Source: Atherix ibis
Lineage: Eukaryota; Arthropoda; Insecta; Diptera; Athericidae
Direction: 5' to 3'
Length of the DNA: 64,000 nt
Assembly: GCA_958298945.1 (NCBI GenBank)
Contig: OY282609.1
Location: 34,879,212-34,943,211, forward strand
Made by a program: the position numbers and the translations under genes. The notes under the pieces are model-generated. The model searched no databases. It was not told the DNA's origin and saw nothing but the letters and a program-made list of their open reading frames with translations. Below, piece by piece: positions 12,489 through 22,800 of the stretch. Every line of letters begins with the position of its first letter. Within the stretch, counting starts at the first letter, position 1.

Positions 12489-12765
12489 TAGATATTTAAC
12501 ACAACCAATAATTTTCATCAGCGGATTGCAAGGTCTAGTTCAACAACCATTCAAACATTTTGGACACATATCTGGATTGGGTATACCCATGGCCTAAGGA
12601 TTTAAAAAATTCCATACCGTAGCTCAATGAGCAGAGTACAAACCGAAGTACTTTTAAAACAAAAATTGGTACTACGGGAGTCGGGGTGCCCCATGGTGTT
12701 AAAACACACTGTGTCTAACAATGCGGAGGCGCCTTAGGCAGTAACGTAGTAGATGTGGTTGATCC

Positions 12766-14187
12766 GGATTCCAATTCGGATTCAGGAAGGGGAGATCGAC
12801 CATCGATGCGTTGGAACTCATCACGAACATCGCAAAGGAACCCATCTCAGGAAAGATATGGAAAGGCCGTTCCAAAAAGTATTGTCTTATTGTCACCCTG
12901 GACATCAAAAATGTTTTTAACTCGGCCCGCTGGGATCGAGTCCTGGAGGCTCTAAAGAATATGGGGGTGCCCTACTACCTACGGAGGATGGTCAGATCAT
13001 ACTTCAGTGATCGACTACTACACTACGAAACGGAGGATGGACCAGCGGAGTATGGGGTCACGGGTGGGGTACCTCAGGGCTCTGTCCTGGCGCCACTCTT
13101 ATGGAACGTCATGTACGACGGCCTACTCGATCTGGAATTACCGACGAACACAGCGCTCGTGGCCTTCGCGGACGACGTAGCGGTTGTCCTTGTAGCCAAA
13201 CACCTATAGGTTCTGGAAGCCGCATTCTCCACCACCATCCGAAGGATAAGACAGTGGATGACATCGGCAGACCTTTCATTGGCGGAACATAAGACCGAAG
13301 CACTCCTTGTGAGTAGCCGGAAGAAAATGGAGACCATTACCATAAGAGTAGGCGACCACGACATCCAGTCGCTACCCTACATAAGGTATCTAGGAGTGGT
13401 TTTGGATGCCAGACTCAACTACAAGAAGCACATCTCCAGCGCCAGGAAGAAGGCATCAGCAGTACAGGGAGCGCTTTCGCGGATAATGCCCAATATCGGA
13501 GACCCCAGGCAAATTCGAAGACGACTACTGGCAACTGTAGTTACCTCCGTCCTGCTATACGGAGCACCAGTGTGGGCGAAATCGCTAGAGCTGACAACAT
13601 ACCGCAAGGCAATGTCATCAGTCCAGCGGCTCTCAGCGATCAGAGTTGCGTCAGCATACCGAACGGTATCACACGATGCGGTCAACGTTGTGGCATCATG
13701 CCCACCCATCGACATCCTGGCAGGAGAGCGATAACGCCAATATCGTAGGAAGAAGGAAGAGCGGCGAAAGGTTTTCTGTGAAGAGGAGAGACCCGAGAGT
13801 CTTCGCCTCTGGCAAAAAAGATAGGACAGCTCGACGAAGGGTCGGTGGACCCACCGACTGATCCCAGATGTCACCAAATGGGTCACTCGCCTGCACGGGG
13901 AAGTCAGGTATTACATCACCCAACTCTTGACTGGACATGGATGCTTTCGGGCATACTTGTACAGATTCAAGAGAACTGACTCCCCAAACTGTCATCGAAG
14001 CTACGATGTGCTGGAAGATGCAGAACACGTGTTCTTCCAATGCTCATTTTACGAGGGGACACGGGCAGAACTGGAGAAAAATCGGGACCGTTCCATCAGT
14101 CCAGAAAACATAGTGGATTGCATGCTGAAGAACCAATCGGCTTGGAACAAAGTTGCAGAGTACGCGGAATCTAGCCGCGAGGCGTAA
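12766..14187 (+). pseudogene. LINE A copy 1 reverse transcriptase ORF2 (broken)
   Basis: One reading frame throughout, broken only by three stops: TAG 13207, TAA 13732 and TAG 13822. In order: FQFGFRKGRSTIDALELITN (RT fingers), VTLDIKNVFNSARWDRVLEA (first catalytic Asp region), TGGVPQGSVLAPLLWNVMYD, then VAFADDVAVVLVA with the catalytic Asp pair intact (about 13156-13194). Next come IRYLGVVLDARLNYKKHI and a thumb region with LLYGAPVWA. The C-terminal zinc-finger-like CHRSYDVLEDAEHVFFQC (about 13990-14043) has lost the first spacing residues seen in copy 2 (CHHCRDV). The layout, the GAPVW and DAEHVF blocks, and the GHGCFRAYLYRF motif are typical of the R1 clade. It is non-functional as read. 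Confidence 0.85.
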
Positions 14188-14239
14188 TAACATTGGGACA
14201 GCAGTAAAATATAATAAATAGTAAAATATTATAAAAACG

Positions 14240-14289
14240 CCCCGGCGAAGTAGTATTTACAAAGAGTGCCGCCGGGGAACCATCGTTCC
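14240..14289 (+). other. GC-rich stem-loops in the LINE A 3' UTR
   Basis: CCCCGGCG (14240-14247) pairs perfectly with CGCCGGGG (14270-14277) around a 22-nt loop, followed at once by GGAAC-CATC-GTTCC (14276-14289). The same pairing is kept in copy 2 (about 29075-29130, minus strand). This GC-rich fold stands out in an AT-rich 3' UTR. In non-LTR elements such structures can be recognised by the element's own RT, but that role is inferred here. Confidence 0.55.
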
Positions 14290-14739
14290 GGGAGCTAGGG
14301 TAGAGGTATAGGTTAGGTTTTAGCGATGTAAAAATCCCGCATAACTCGCTGACAGGTAGAAGGCCTCCCAGTTGAGTACCTTTTGAAGGTTTCCCCCTGT
14401 ACCTCAATAATATAAATAAAAAAAATTTAAATAAATAAATAAAAAAAAGTAGATGTGGTTGATATCCATATCGCGGGTACGGTCTACGGATCGCTGGTGG
14501 GAGATACTGGTAATTATTTTGGGCGCTGTTACTGCTTATGACAGTAAAGGTTCAGATAGTCCTCGCCACTAACAGTTGAAGTAATCAGCTTGTAAGTGGT
14601 TACTGACTGTAAACTGCCAGTAATGGTGGTGCGTTGATTGAGCGTAATTCTATCCCTATGGTCGTAGGATACTCATGGTTTTATGTTTAACGACATATAA
14701 GTTACGTTAAATAATATAATATGACTGGGCATACCCATG

Positions 14740-15671
14740 ATTTCCTCCTTAGTAACCAATCTTAACCTGTATGCTACTCCTTTAACGTTTACCTCACAAT
14801 TCCTCATACTTTTAAATGAATACCGCTCAACCAAGCATTTATTTTTGACTCCTTTGTGAGTGGATTTTCTAGACCAAACCAATCCTATCATGAGCCCTGT
14901 TTACTATTTTAAACTATCTTAAACATTTCAATATACTTCATAAAATTTAGTAATCTCTGTATTTTTCCTCCAATTAACGATTCATCATTTTCTTGAAGAA
15001 AGTTGGCAACACAAAGCCACACGGGACTTGGATCGGCTAAAGAGCCTTATGGTTGTAGCGCTGCAAAATGAGCCCTGACTATTGTTTCATAAGCCTTACA
15101 CATATAAACGCACAATGTTTTTACCAAAATTTAGCTTTTGTTGTATTTTTTTTTAATAAGAAAAGTTCCAATTTTAATAAAATAACACGTGATATAATGA
15201 TAATATTTACGTATATGCTACAAGTTATTTATTGAGCTTTTCTAAGTTAATTATCATAAAAAAAGGATATGTTTAAATGGGGAAACTTTGGGTGTGTAGT
15301 TTTTATTGAAATAATTAAATTTAATGCTTCTTACAATAAACTATAATATCATCTGTAGGTCTTCTGTAATGGAATACCATAAATTGAGTTATCAAAGTTC
15401 AGAGATTTAATTTGAGGATAATTTTCAATTATATTTTAAGTAAATTTTTCGCAAAAATTTATTGGCAAAAAGTATAGTCGTAAACTTTTGTAACATTTGT
15501 AAATAATTTAATATGCTGAAGATTTTTGTCTAAGTGTAAAGTAACCTTAAGTCTCATCTTATACACGGCAGTAGTATTTCAATCATGCTCTGAAGATTAT
15601 AACTATTCTAGAGCGAACTAGCTTCAGAAAGTTGAAAAGCTTTTAATATATTTAAGAATGTGATTCACTTT
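14740..15671. other. AT-rich stretch without recognised gene
   Basis: No open frame with family motifs and no tails or inverted repeats seen. It lies between the LINE B copy and the next mariner. Confidence 0.5.
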
Positions 15672-16905
15672 TGAATAATACGTTCAATAAGTCCTTAGAA
15701 AATCCGAGAAATTGCGCTTGTAGTGTCGGTTTTTTTGTAAGTAGCAGTATCGACAGGAAAGCTGTCAAAATTTCAGCTCGATCCATAGCGTAGGTCAATT
15801 TCAATCGTCGATTAAAGTTAACGACATTTATTTGTGCATAACAATGGAAAAAAGCGAGTTAAGGGCTGTCATCAAACATCTCCATTTGAAAGGCTTAAGC
15901 CCGAAAGAAATCAAAGCCGAGTTGGATGCAGTTCATGGCACATCTGCACCTGTGTTTGCGATGGTTTACAATTGGGTGAATGAATTTTAACGTGGCCGTT
16001 CATCCACAAAAGATGAACATCGTTCAGGACGCCCAGTTGAGGTGTCTACTCCTAAAATCATCGACAAAATTCACGATCTGATTTTGAACGATCGGCGAAT
16101 TAAAGTGCGCGAATTAGTTGAGGCCACGGGCATATCACAAGGTACAGTCGCTTCAATTTTGCATGAAAAATTTTCTGTGAAAAAAATTTCGGCAAGATGG
16201 GTGCCGCGTTTGCTCTCAGAGGAGAATAAGCGCAATCGTGCAGTGGACTCTGAGGCTATGTTGGCACTCTTTCATCGCAATCCTGCCGAATTCCTTCGTC
16301 GATATGTCACTGTGGACGAAACCTGGATACACTACTACACTCCAGAAACGAAGAGACAGTCATCACAGTGGATTTTCAAGGGTGAACGGGCTCCGAAGAA
16401 GGCAAAGACTGTGCCATCGGCCGGCAAGGTGATGGCCACGGTCTTTTGGGATTCGCAGGGCATCATTTTTATCGACTACTAGGAAAAAGGAAAAACAATA
16501 ACAGGAGCGTATTACGCGTCGTTATTGCAACGGTTGAGCGAGGAAATCAAAGAGAAACGCCCCCATCTGAAGAAGAAAAAAATCCTCTTGCATCAGGACA
16601 ATGCGCGTGTGCACACCTGCGCTGTTTCCATGGCCAAAATTGTGGAATTGAGAATGGAATTGTTGCAGCATCCCGCTTATTCACCAGATTTGGCCCCGAG
16701 TGACTATTTTCTTTTCCCCATTTTGAAGAAATGGCTTGGCGGACGACGGTTCACTTCCAACGAGGACTTCATTGCTCAAACGGATGAGTATTTTGCAGAC
16801 CTTCGGAAATCCTATTTTTTGGACGGGATAAAAATTTTGGAAATTTTTTTTTTTCAAAAACAGTTTTTTTCCGTTTTTTTCTACGGACTTATTGAACGAC
16901 CCTCG
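15672..16905 (+). mobile_element. mariner element, near-complete
   Basis: A DD34D mariner with recognisable ends. CGTTCAATAAGTCC at 15681-15694 on the left mirrors CGTTCAATAAGTCC read inward from 16901 on the right. The right end continues outward as CGAGGGT and then TA (16906-16907). The left outer bases are eroded, so the left limit is approximate. The transposase gene occupies 15844 to about 16908. The 3' end of the gene runs into a T- and A-rich tract before the right repeat, where about 20 residues of the usual C-terminus are missing. Confidence 0.8.
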
Positions 16906-16908
16906 TAG
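15844..16908 (+). pseudogene. mariner transposase, two in-frame stops
   Basis: Starts at ATG 15844 (MEKSELRAVIKHLHLKGLSP) and stays in one frame for about 355 codons, interrupted only by TAA at codon 49 (15988) and TAG at codon 213 (16480). N-terminal helix-turn-helix pair: HLKGLSPKEIKAEL, then RIKVRELVEATGISQGTV. The linker motif is WVPRLL. Catalytic residues are all present: VDETWI (first Asp), HQDNARVH (second) and SPDLAPSDYF (third), with 34 residues between the last two, so DD34D. The C-terminus departs from the family after YFLDGIKILE, where the usual HRWTKCIELKGDYVE-like end is replaced by F-rich sequence. Of all mariners here it is the least damaged, and only two base changes interrupt the frame. 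Confidence 0.85.
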
Positions 16909-18357
16909 TTTGATCTCGCCAATATCGGTCTTATACCTAAACATGATTAGAATTGGAAGGGTATTTTTCTTATACTAAAAAACTTATTAAATTATTAGTA
17001 ATTTTTATTAAAAGATATGTTCTTCTATTTGTATAGTTTTAATGGTTTGAATACTATCTACTTAGTTAATGGGAATGAAATTCTTTCTGAACTTTTAGTT
17101 TTAACTAAGTTTGAAACTATTATCTTTTTTTTGATTAAAAGACCTTCAGAAATATAGCAACACTCTTTATTATAGTCTGAAATATTTAACAAAAATAAGA
17201 AAACTAATATAGTTAGAAAATTTAAAAAAAATTCAGTTTAAATGACTTTAATACAAACTAAAAAAATAAAATTAAGACAGAACATACCAACAATATCATA
17301 TAATAGAACAAATCACTTTTTATGAAATTTAAATTCCATTTTACGCATTGAGCGTACGCAATTTTTTCCTGTCTATTAGAATGAAGTTTTGTATGAGAAT
17401 GGTAAAAAGTGTGCATTCCTATTGATAATGATAAGATAAGATTGCCTTATCGAAGGGAAATGATCGCTGAAGTATTCTCAGGAAGGATATCAATTTTGAA
17501 TGGTACAGAATATTCTGGAGAGACGAGAGTGCAATTCTGAAGTGCTAAAAAAATGAACTGCATGTGCGATTGTTAGAAATACTTAACGACTCAAAGAACT
17601 ACCTTTTTGATGATAAGCAAATCCAAGGACTAGAAGGGTTCTTATCACATGCTTGAAGATAACTCGAAGAGAACAGAACAAAAGACTATTGAAGAGCCAT
17701 ATTCAATTTGCTTTTTTATGCCAATTCGGCACGTTGGGGGAGACTGACGACAAAAGAATTCTCAATCACAACGAAGACACATGGATGTGCGCTAAAATAT
17801 CGACGTTATTAAGGAGTTTTGTAGGGGTTGATTCAGATGCCATTGTTATAACGGTTGATTGATATTATTTTGTGATTGCATCAAGTGACAATGACGGCGG
17901 AGTCGAAAGCCTCTAATACGGCATTAAGATGAAGATCTTTGAATTTTTAAATTGTTTGTACAAAAAAGGATTTTTTCACTTTTATTCACTATTCAACAAT
18001 CGTACGTGTATTTGTTATTAAATATCTCAACCTGTCCTATAGGTTGCAGAAGAAATAGCTTCGAATAATATATTTTTATAAGAAATACGAGTTTATTCAT
18101 ATTTGAACTAAATTTTAATTATATTATCTCACTAAACGAGTGTATGAAATTTTAATATGATTTGTCACATGTTTTTTGTTATTCTAGTTATTCTAAATGC
18201 CGTTATCATTATAACTTTTCAAAAATGTAATAATTATTTGTTTGGAAATCCTGAATAAAAAATAAGTATGAATGGTCGATTTGAAAACTTTTCAAAATCG
18301 TCCATCTTCCCACAATCTTAAATTAAGCTACTATTCTTTAAATATTTTCCATGGTAG
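16906..18357. other. intergenic stretch without recognised gene
   Basis: AT-rich. 17390-17900 is somewhat more balanced in composition and has short frames (17653-17862), but no motif. I see no element ends. Confidence 0.4.
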
Positions 18358-18501
18358 CTTTTTGGTTGGGTTTCACAAAATTTACATAAGTCACGATCTA
18401 GCGCTTTTTCACCAATATTTTGACGCAACTGGAAAAGGTTATAATACACATATTCTGATAGAGAAAGTGGCTGATATGAAAAAAAAATGGAGGAAACCAA
18501 G
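18358..18501 (+). CDS. possible internal exon of an unknown host gene
   Basis: Open frame with splice-like borders: TTCCATGGTAG just before 18358 after a T-rich run, and CCAAG followed by GTACCC at 18501/18502. The peptide reads FLVGFHKIYISHDLALFHQY and then FDATGKGYNTHILIEKVADM, ending in KKKWRKPR. The charged C-terminal part is unlike the AT-driven peptides around it and matches none of the transposons here. The exon would be 144 nt, a whole number of codons. I recognise no family. Chance remains a serious alternative because the window is long and no neighbouring exon is identified. Confidence 0.28.
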
Positions 18502-18945
18502 GTACCCTTAATTTTATTATTTTTTAACCATACAATTTTGATAAACTCTGTTGATATTATTAACTTATAAATACGTTTTTGAAATTCGATCGAAGCTCAC
18601 TTAAAAATTTCCTTTTTATCGCTTACTTAGTTTTTTTTTGGATAGATTTAATTTCTACATTAATCAAAAACATCAGATAATCGAGAAACCTGGAAATCAA
18701 CAAACAGTTTTTTCAGTATCCCTTATTTTCAAAACTATTATGACTACCCCCAACTGCAAAAGAAATTCATTATCTTTATCTCTAATTATTTCAATATTAG
18801 AAATAGATCTTTTTACTCTCTCGACTTCTATATTTCAATTGGAACTCTTAGATTGGATCGGTTCTGAGAATATCTATGTCACTAAATAGGTTTAAAAAGG
18901 CATTTACCGACCTGCCCATTAACAGGCTTTTTTTCCAATAGATGG

Positions 18946-19060
18946 ACAAGCTCGAAGAATGTTTATTATTGTTTATGGATGCGGCGACCGATCTTAATAC
19001 AACTTCGTTTATACGGAGCTGTGGACTATAAAGGTGACTGTTGATATTCCTATAGGTTAA
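18946..19060. repeat. diverged repeat shared with 49880-50000
   Basis: This stretch and 49880-50000 share the string order AGCTCG-AGAATG, GCGACC-ATCT-AAT, CAACTT-GTTT and GTTGATATT with similar spacing, allowing for an insertion here. It is an unnamed, low-copy dispersed repeat; I know no family for it. Confidence 0.45.
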
Positions 19061-19277
19061 ATTAATGGGCGCATTATCATCATTATTATAGACCCATTGA
19101 ATTATCCTGAACTCAACTTAGAATTATCCTTAACATCCATTGAATTCTACTGAACTCAATTTGTTGAGTAGGCTATACCGACTCAAAAATAGCAGTGTCG
19201 AGTTGCGTAGGATATCGGGAAATATGGAAGATTGGACATCTGCCAATAATATGGCGTTCTGATAATTATTGCACATA

Positions 19278-20115
19278 CGAGGGTAGTCCCTGAAATAATC
19301 AACTAATAAAGAAAATAGGTCGGCTACAGTTTGCTGGGAAAAGTTTATCGATCAAAAAGGGTATTTTTTCCTTAATTCTGCTCCCACACATATTTTTTCA
19401 ATAGCTTTGATATCCTGCTTACAGTAAAAACCGTTGACTCCAACGCTTTGTTGTTAACAAATCTTTTACCACCGAACCATTTTTACAAGTTTTGAAATAG
19501 AAAATAATCTGAGAGGAATAAATCTGGCGTATGGAGTGCGTAAAGAATCAGTTCAAACTTTAACATAATTAAATTTTGGCCATCGCTATAGATTTTTTTT
19601 CCTTTTTGTAGATAATTAATGAAAATTATTCTATGCGTAGCCCAAAAACTGAAGTCATGGCCCTTCTAGCAGATGCAACTGATTTCGCCTTCTTTGCAGC
19701 CAATTCTCCCTTTATTACTGAGAAATAATGCCAAACCCTTGATTCATGAGGCTGCTTTTGTTCCATTGTGAGCAAACATAGTACCCATCCTGCGCACAGC
19801 TTCCTAATGTTTTGGGCGACACATACGAGGTTTGTCTTGCGAGCTCGTATTGCCTCGTTGAAACTCTGCCACCCAATAATTTGTTATTGTAAACGAAGGG
19901 GCAGACTCCCACATACTAGAGCCTAGCTCGGCTTTAACGTTGGATCTAGGACGGCTTAAAAGAAAAGTATTATATCACTTAACGATGACCAATTTTTTCC
20001 ATGTTAACAAATTCACTCAGAGCGTTTACTATTAATAGCTGTCCAACAAATTGGTTGGTACTTTCGATCATTTTTCATTCATACGTCACGTCGAGTAATT
20101 TTGGGACTACTCTCG
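19278..20115 (-). mobile_element. mariner element with TIRs, internally degraded
   Basis: Ends CGAGGGTAGTCCCTGAAATA (left) and, read inward from the right, CGAGAGTAGTCCCAAAATTA, with TA on both sides (19276-19277 and 20116-20117). Inside, the minus strand carries scattered transposase pieces: THRIIFINYLQKGK (about 19600-19640) and then TPDLFLSDYFLFQN with KWFGGKRFVNNKAL (about 19450-19510), the third catalytic Asp being the D of LSDYF. The part holding the second Asp has been deleted, and frames are broken. The 838-bp length is well below the usual 1.3 kb, so this is a deletion derivative of its own family, distinct from the other mariners by its ends. Confidence 0.7.
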
Positions 20116-20249
20116 TATATTGGGCGAATGCTAGTGAACTGATAATATCTCTCCGCGAAGCTCGTATTTCCAAATCGTACATACTAACATGCTCCACAAA
20201 CTAACTCTAATTTATCTATCCTAATAAAAACAGACCATTATCGTTTAGG

Positions 20250-20378
20250 AAACGGGTAACTCCCACTGACACGAAACTTGAAGTCACAAATGGCCTAATA
20301 GGCATGATGCTATGGAAATGGCTCCTGGCTAATGTGTAAAGGAAGGAGGGACCTTATATACAAACAAATAAACAGATT
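20250..20378 (+). repeat. 3' tail of an unnamed retroposon (copy 1)
   Basis: Ends in TGGCTCCTGGCTAATG, then GGGACCTTATATACAAACAA and ATAAACAG. The same ending occurs at 51740-51870 (TGGCTTCTGGCTTATG, GGGACCTTATATATAAATAA). The shared terminal block plus a simple A-rich (AAAYAAATAAA) tail is what a LINE or SINE 3' end looks like. The upstream part is too diverged to classify. Confidence 0.5.
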
Positions 20379-21863
20379 TTTTTAATTAGCTTACACCATT
20401 GACTTAAAGATTTTTGTAGCTTATTTTTTTGGATTTTTTGAAAAAAAAAATATTTTGACGGCATAAGCTACCTATCATTATGAAAATGTTCATTTAAACA
20501 TTTTACACGCTTTACCACAAAAATATTATTTTCTATAATAAAGATCGATTTTTAATCTAATATTTAAATAGACAATTTTAAAAGGACTCTTGAAATGCTA
20601 CTTTAAGATTTTAACTACGATTTCATAACTCTTTTTGTTTATTTTGGCAATAAAATCTTATCATTGACAATAAAAATAATATCTCGTAGAAATTATCTGA
20701 TATTCAACTAAACATTTTATTAAGAAAAATAGAGAAACTGAGGAAAAATCAGATCTAATTAATATGCTTCACTTTTGAAGGATGCTACGTGAGATTTACG
20801 ATATCGTCGGCTATGGTTTATGCGAAATTTATGAGAAGACTCGTACGAATTTGACAATGTCAATGAAGCTGGTTATGTTAAAATCTTGAAGAAATTCTCT
20901 CTGACATCTGATGAAATATTCTCAAATTCCAGACGTGAAAATGACTCTTCTCATATAAACTCCCTTTCTTTAGGTATGAGTGCGGTTGACTGTTCAGATT
21001 AAAATTGTTGTATACTAGAAAATATTTAGATTACGCAGTTAATATTCGTTTATATTAAATCTTGTAGACGTGAGGTGTGATCTCAGCTCGTGCAGTTCTT
21101 AATAAAAATTCATGCATCCAGATAATCCCTACCATACAAGTACATGGACTGAAAATATCATTAAACTGTTCGTGTTAATAACAAAATTCTGTCTTATCGA
21201 CAGTAGAAGTCAACTCAGTTAAATTCATTAAACGAGTTGAACACTTTTTAAAATTCAATTAGCCACATTGGACTAATTGCTGCTTCTCACACTTGTCTCA
21301 TTAGTTATGATAAAGATGAAATTTATCTTGTTTATCAAGACTAGTTAGCAGATAGAATTTTCACACTTTTGGATGGAATAATTTTGACAAATTCATATGC
21401 GATACAAATAAAATTAAACAAGTCGCATGAAAATAGATTAAAAATATGTATTTTTCAGCCAGAGACGAACACGAGTAGATTCGAAATGGTTTAAAATAAA
21501 TTATCATTACTATTTCTGACGATATAGTTTCATAGAGATTAGAGGTGCAGAAGGATTTGTTTTAGGATTTTGTCATGAGAACTTTACAGATGAAACCTTG
21601 AAGTGGGAATACGAGTATTAAGTTTGGACAAATAATTTGATTATGAGTTACGGGAATCAAATATGGAATAAGGTTTGAATAGCAGTTATAGTAATGAAAA
21701 TGTTTGTGGGTGAAGAACTAGATATTATTAGTAATGATTTGGTTTATACTTTAAGGACTATTTGTATAAATTATAAACTCAAAAGATGGAATCTGTTGTA
21801 TAATATAGCAGTGTCCTATGTAGATAGTCTTTTTTGCCTTAACTATAGAAAATTTTATAGTCT
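20379..21863. other. AT-rich stretch without recognised gene
   Basis: No frame with family motifs, no inverted ends. It separates the retroposon tail from the second jockey-like fragment. Confidence 0.45.
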
Positions 21864-22468
21864 ATGTTAAAACTGTGGACAATGAATAACTTTTTACATA
21901 ATGCAAAAATTAACGTTTTTATTTTAAAAAATTATTTTGAAGTAGAAAAATATATAGCAAACACCTTTAAACCACACGAAGACATTCAAGACATTCAACT
22001 TGATAAAAAAATATATACTAAGGTACCATATACCAACAAAGTTGCCCATAAGTCTACCTTATAAGTTTTTCACTCACTTTGCAGTTGAATCCACAATAGA
22101 TTACCTATGCAAGAAAAAAGCTCCAGGACATGATTTTGCAACTGATGGAAACACTAAAACAAACTTTCAACAAAATCTTCGTTCTGATAACTGAAATGGA
22201 ATTTTATGGAAAGGAATTTTAAAATCGCAACAATAACGATAGAAGTGTATAGCAACATTAAAAAAAAATACTGCATTTAATGGCAGAATGTATTCTGTTC
22301 AGAAGCTGTATTTTTTAATAAATAAAATATGAAATAATAAAACTGAAAAATACGCACAATGAGTCAAATAACCTATATTTATAATTATTATTATTATTTA
22401 TTTGACAGATTTTCATTTTTCTACATTTTGTACAATTTTTTTTTTTTATTTTTTTTAACACATACATG

Positions 22469-22470
<2 letters not shown>

Positions 22471-22522
<52 letters not shown>
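22471..22522. repeat. 52-base poly(T), the SINE poly(A) tail
   Basis: An uninterrupted run of T on the plus strand, immediately next to the SINE body. Lys-rich open frames across it on the minus strand are artefacts of the tail. Confidence 0.85.
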
Positions 22523-22525
<3 letters not shown>

Positions 22526-22625
22526 CACACATAGTCATGAGAACACAGTCGCTCCTATGGAGCACATAGCGGCACCAGAAAACTCCGTTAACTCTCCTCC
22601 GTCTGCCTCTGCCCTGGGTTCCTGC

Positions 22626-22800
22626 CTGAGGTACGGTCTTGAGGTACGGTCCGGATGCTTCCGTGAACTCTCTTTCATCTGCTTCTGCCTTTGGGTTTTT
22701 GCCTGCGGTACGGTCTTGGGTTTTTTTTGCCTGAGGTACGGTTTTTGCCCTGAGTACGATGAAAGCCAAATGAGTTCTTGCCTGAGGTACGGTCCGGTTG
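22626..22800 (-). repeat. tandem-like GAGGTACGGT motif in the SINE body
   Basis: GAGGTACGGT or a one-base variant starts at about 22628, 22641, 22703, 22733 and 22784, with a degenerate copy (TGAGTACGAT) near 22750. The units are separated by irregular spacers often containing TGCCTG, so this is a variable-spacing minisatellite inside the SINE, not a plain tandem array. Confidence 0.65.

Larger units (their letters stand above)
12764..14448 (+). mobile_element. LINE A (R1 clade) copy 1
   Basis: A 5'-truncated non-LTR retrotransposon with a clear 15-bp target-site duplication, GTAGATGTGGTTGAT, at 12749-12763 and 14449-14463. The 3' end is an A-rich tail (about 14405-14448, AAATAAATAAATAAAA type). 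The coding part runs from within RT to the C-terminal zinc finger, followed by about 215 bp of 3' untranslated sequence. It inserted into a LINE B copy. Copy 2 is at 28942-30785. Both are truncated near the same RT region, consistent with incomplete reverse transcription. Confidence 0.88.
12592..14725 (+). mobile_element. LINE B (R1 clade) 3' end copy, split by LINE A
   Basis: A 5'-truncated copy of a non-LTR element consisting mainly of 3' untranslated sequence. Its two halves (12592-12763 and 14464-14725) match the continuous stretch 31070-31530 base by base over most of their length, including ACGGATCGCTGGTGGGAGAT and the AT-rich end TTAAATAATATAATAT. The copy is flanked by a 14-bp duplication, TGGGTATACCCATG at 12578-12591 and TGGGCATACCCATG at 14726-14739, with one mismatch. 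LINE A sits inside it. No coding sequence of LINE B remains in this copy. Its identity comes from the longer copy at 27809-31532. Confidence 0.75.

Noticed and set aside
13074..14040. Long minus-strand open frames opposite LINE A
   Set aside because: They are antisense shadows of the conserved, GC-richer LINE A coding frame. The same shadows appear opposite copy 2 at 29161-29965.
22315..22530. Lys-rich open frame on the minus strand
   Set aside because: It is the translation of the SINE poly(A) tail and adjoining T-rich DNA.
22626..22800. CRISPR-like spaced repeats
   Set aside because: Repeat units are only about 10 bp, spacing is irregular, and the context is a eukaryotic SINE.
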